Source of the DNA: Polytrichum commune
Taxonomy: Eukaryota; Streptophyta; Polytrichopsida; Polytrichales; Polytrichaceae
DNA length: 64,000 nucleotides
NCBI GenBank assembly: GCA_950295325.1
Contig: OX485804.1
Location: 12,212,001 to 12,276,000 of the forward strand
Direction: 5' to 3'
The notes under the pieces are model-generated. The model saw only the letters and a program-made list of their open reading frames with translations. It ran no database searches and was not told where the DNA came from. The position numbers and the translations under genes are program-made. Each line of letters starts with the position of its first letter. The stretch's first letter is position 1. This document shows positions 61,460 to 64,000 of this stretch, piece by piece.

Positions 61460-61780
61460 CTTGAGATTAGTCGTTACATTGAACAGAAGCATCTTCAAGT
61501 GAGATTCGACTCCCAATGGATGTAGGCACTAAGCCTATAAGTGTCCCATTGGCTCACCCCTAGGACCATGTATAGGAGAACAAGTTCAATTCACATCACA
61601 TCAAAATGACATATCTTTTTCATTTCTTTTTTAAATGGGATAAATAAAAATCAAAATACATCTCTATTTTTATTTTATTTTTGGTTATACATTTGGGTGG
61701 GTCCAAGACCATGGTTTTTTCCCCTCATTTTTTCTGAGATATATGATCAATATCTTACATGAAATAAAAGAGTCGTCTTA
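61460..61780 (+). repeat. Segmental duplication, distal part of copy B
   Basis: Counterpart of 56570-56910. Confidence 0.8.
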
Positions 61781-62043
61781 CATCAAATCTAAGATAAAGT
61801 AAACCTTTAATCCACGGCAATTCCATGGAAAAACAATTATTGTGGCTCACATTGATTTTGAACTAAAAATTTGGTATGTGTTAGAAATTAACATGGCGCA
61901 CACTAATAGGGCTATTTAGTATACCATTGTAGATAACAAACCCCTCTACAAATCTTAGGGGCAAGTTTATTTGTCATGTGCATTAGTAAAACCTAGTGTA
62001 CGAAGTTTGTGGTCTACGACATTATGTCAACAAGATTATCCTC

Positions 62044-62094
62044 TCATCAATAATAATAATGATAATGATAATGATAATAATGATAATAATAATA
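62044..62094. repeat. ATA/ATG microsatellite
   Basis: An imperfect run of aat and gat trinucleotides (aataataatgataatgataatg and so on) followed by a T run. Confidence 0.85.
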
Positions 62095-62439
62095 TTTTTT
62101 TTTTCACCTTCAATCTTTTCTATGTATAACCTTTGATCGTAACAATGCATGAAATCCTTGTAGACATTAGGAGTAGAAGACCCATGGAACATAAACCATC
62201 ATGAGCTCAGGTCATGCTAAAAATTGCATTGTGCACCCAACTTGTTTCAATAGATTTGAGTTTATCAATATGTGTATCATTGTAAGGAGCTTTGTACTTC
62301 AACTTATTCTAGACTATAATCATTCAAACTTCCAAAATGACATACAGTGTGGCTATAAGAGTGAAAAATGTAATACTAATTTGTGAAACTCTTGTCTTTT
62401 GCACATTTGTTCAAACGCACTCAAATCCCACAAGAACAT

Positions 62440-63060
62440 CATAAGGTACGTGGGTGTTATACTCTACCTTCTATTGATCATGGTTATGTCTTCAAATTTG
62501 TGTTGCATTAACAAATATGTGATAGATCCTCAACAAAATTAGTCTGAATATTGGACCTCTCCTTGTTAGTTACGGTCATCAAAAGTGCATGTTTGGTGAT
62601 TCCTAAACTAGATTCATAGTTCCTCCAAATTGTGTTCATTGTTGAGTGTGGAGTAGCTAATAAAATTAGAAGACGTAGTAATAAAATTATTGAGTGAGGA
62701 GTAGTTAATTAAATATATATGTCTCTATGGTATTTGTTCTTTGATCCTCACCTAACCATTCACCAATCAAATATATGTGTATGATTAAGAAAACTAACTA
62801 AGTAACACCCGCATACCATAGCTTAGCAAGAACAAGGCAAGCTAAGGTGCGGGTGTCACTTGATTACTTTTCATAATTGGGGGGGGGGGGGGGGAGGTGT
62901 ACTTCACTTTAATAATTAATAAGATACTCATATGAGCTCCAAAAATTATGAAGAAAGTGATCATTTCCTTGATTTGGATTTGCTAACCATCGCGTACTAA
63001 TTGTGTGTTTCGTATTCCAAGAGAAGTGGGCTAGTTGGAAAAGTAACCAATTAAGGTACA
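62440..63060 (+). repeat. Interspersed repeat, long form, copy 3
   Basis: It is homologous to 27330-28015. The order is 'ggtacgtgggtgttat', 'tgttgcattaacaaat', 'gatcctcacctaacc', 'caccaatcaaatata', then 'actttaataattaataagatact', 'gcgtactaattgtgtgtttcgtat' and 'aagagaagtggg'. In place of the usual 'gattgggagggcc' block it has a run of 16 G at 62879-62894. Confidence 0.65.
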
Positions 63061-63126
63061 TCTACCTTATGTGATCAAGAACACACATCATGGTGACAAG
63101 TTACAGTTTTCATGGGACCCTAAGTA

Positions 63127-63996
63127 CAGTCTAACCTCGTTAATACGACACTCATTTATACAACACCCTTGATATTATGACACATTTTTGCGAGACTAAA
63201 CTTTTTAGTTCTAAACTCCCTCTTTTATACTACTATGACACTCAATAATGCCACATTTGGAATCTCCATTTTTGTCATATTAAAGAGGTAGTTAATGCTA
63301 AAATTCCTTACATCTATGTTGTGTACATCTGAAATACATTCATTTTCACTTGGGAAGTACTTGGGAACTTTACTTATCATTAAGAACTTAATGATAATTA
63401 GGGTTACTAGTGTAGAATGGACATGGTTAGGGTTAGAGTGGCCTCCTGCCTAGTATGTTGCCGTCAATTGATTACTGATGAGTTGGTGGATGTTGATTTG
63501 GGAACCAATTATGCACTAGACTTTGATCTTAATATTGATCTACCTACAATAGATGTGGATGATGTTGCTCCACCTATAGTAAAGCGTAGTGATGCTAAAC
63601 GTCATCCATCATTGTTGTCTAGTTTCTTATTGGAGAACTCTTTATACTTTTTTGTTAATGAAATTATTAGTTTTCAAAAGTTAGTAGGCAATTCAAAAAG
63701 TATGACAGATGCTAACTTGGGTAGGCAACACTAGAGATATTTGGACTCCTATTTCAAGAGTTCTTGAAAAAAGTTACATTATTCTGGAGTTATAAGTTAT
63801 TATTTCATACCATCTATACTGCTTAAATTGGTTGTATATATATATATAGATATAAATCAAGCTCATATTACTTATGTTTTTGTATTCCCTCAATAATACG
63901 ACAACTTTACGCCATTTGTCATATTAATGAGGAGATGACACCTCGATAATACGACTTTTGTGTTTCCCAATGTCCCATACTAAAGAGGGACAACAA
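63127..63996 (+). mobile_element. Pogo/Tigger-like DNA element, complete copy (870 bp)
   Basis: It starts CAGTCTAACCTCGTTAATAC and ends with an inverse resembling CTCCCTCTTTAGTAT. TA flanks both ends (63125-63126, 63997-63998). It is the inverted, fuller relative of the PHOT-intron element at 12716-13453 and shares internal blocks along its whole length. It contains a 105-codon open frame (63417-63734) and no catalytic DDE region, so it is a non-autonomous derivative. Confidence 0.85.
63417..63734 (+). pseudogene. Relic of a pogo-like transposase acidic C-terminal tail
   Basis: The 105-residue frame has an acidic middle (DVDLGTNYALDFDLNIDLPT, then DVDDVAPP) followed by a predicted helical segment (LLSSFLLENSLYFFVNEI). 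Pogo/CENP-B-type transposases end in an acidic stretch and a short helical tail after the DDE domain, and the element's ends are of that type. No catalytic residues remain. In the PHOT-intron copy the acidic part is deleted and the frame is broken. The assignment is inferred from context and composition. Confidence 0.4.
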
Positions 63997-64000
63997 TAGT

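Overview
The window looks like nuclear DNA of a land plant. It has intron-rich genes with GT-AG splice sites, AT-rich intergenic DNA and many small DNA transposons. Two genes can be reconstructed completely: a phototropin blue-light receptor kinase (PHOT, + strand, coding 11082-24956, 23 coding exons, 1181 residues) and a TIR-NBS-LRR disease-resistance gene (TNL, - strand, 51197-46067, 4 exons, 1138 residues). All their exon junctions keep frame. A TNL argues against a grass, because grasses lack this class. A phototropin of almost 1200 residues with a 330-residue N-terminal extension is longer than the usual flowering-plant form and closer to bryophyte or fern proteins. I infer a seedless plant, but the sequence does not settle the lineage.

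Layout. 1-6.5 kb is intergenic and packed with small elements: a Stowaway-type MITE, a TIR element with CTACACTAAATAT ends, a hAT-type MITE with an 8-bp target duplication, and a TIR element carrying a 12-unit minisatellite. 6.5-11.05 kb is the GC-richer leader of PHOT, with microsatellites, an old duplication and a degenerate tandem array. 11.05-24.96 kb is PHOT; its introns hold a pogo/Tigger-like element, a 5S rRNA-like stretch, copies of an abundant interspersed repeat, and a hAT MITE nested in an older repeat. 25-30.4 kb is mostly repeats. A small unassigned gene starts at 30448 and is followed by decayed partial copies of itself. 32-36 kb holds weak coding-like patches on the - strand. 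36-46 kb is transposon debris, including a hAT transposase relic and an 837-bp inverted repeat. 46.07-51.2 kb is the TNL gene. 51-64 kb is intergenic, with a roughly 0.9-kb duplicated segment, a third hAT MITE and a complete pogo-like element at the right edge.

The two main genes are functionally independent: one controls light responses such as chloroplast movement and phototropism, the other is an intracellular immune receptor. No operon-like or biosynthetic clustering is visible. The most unusual features are the TIR-bounded minisatellite, the long foldback repeat, the three hAT MITEs with perfect target duplications, the 138-bp LRR amplification in the TNL gene, and a repeat module shared between a PHOT intron and the leader of the 30.4-kb gene.
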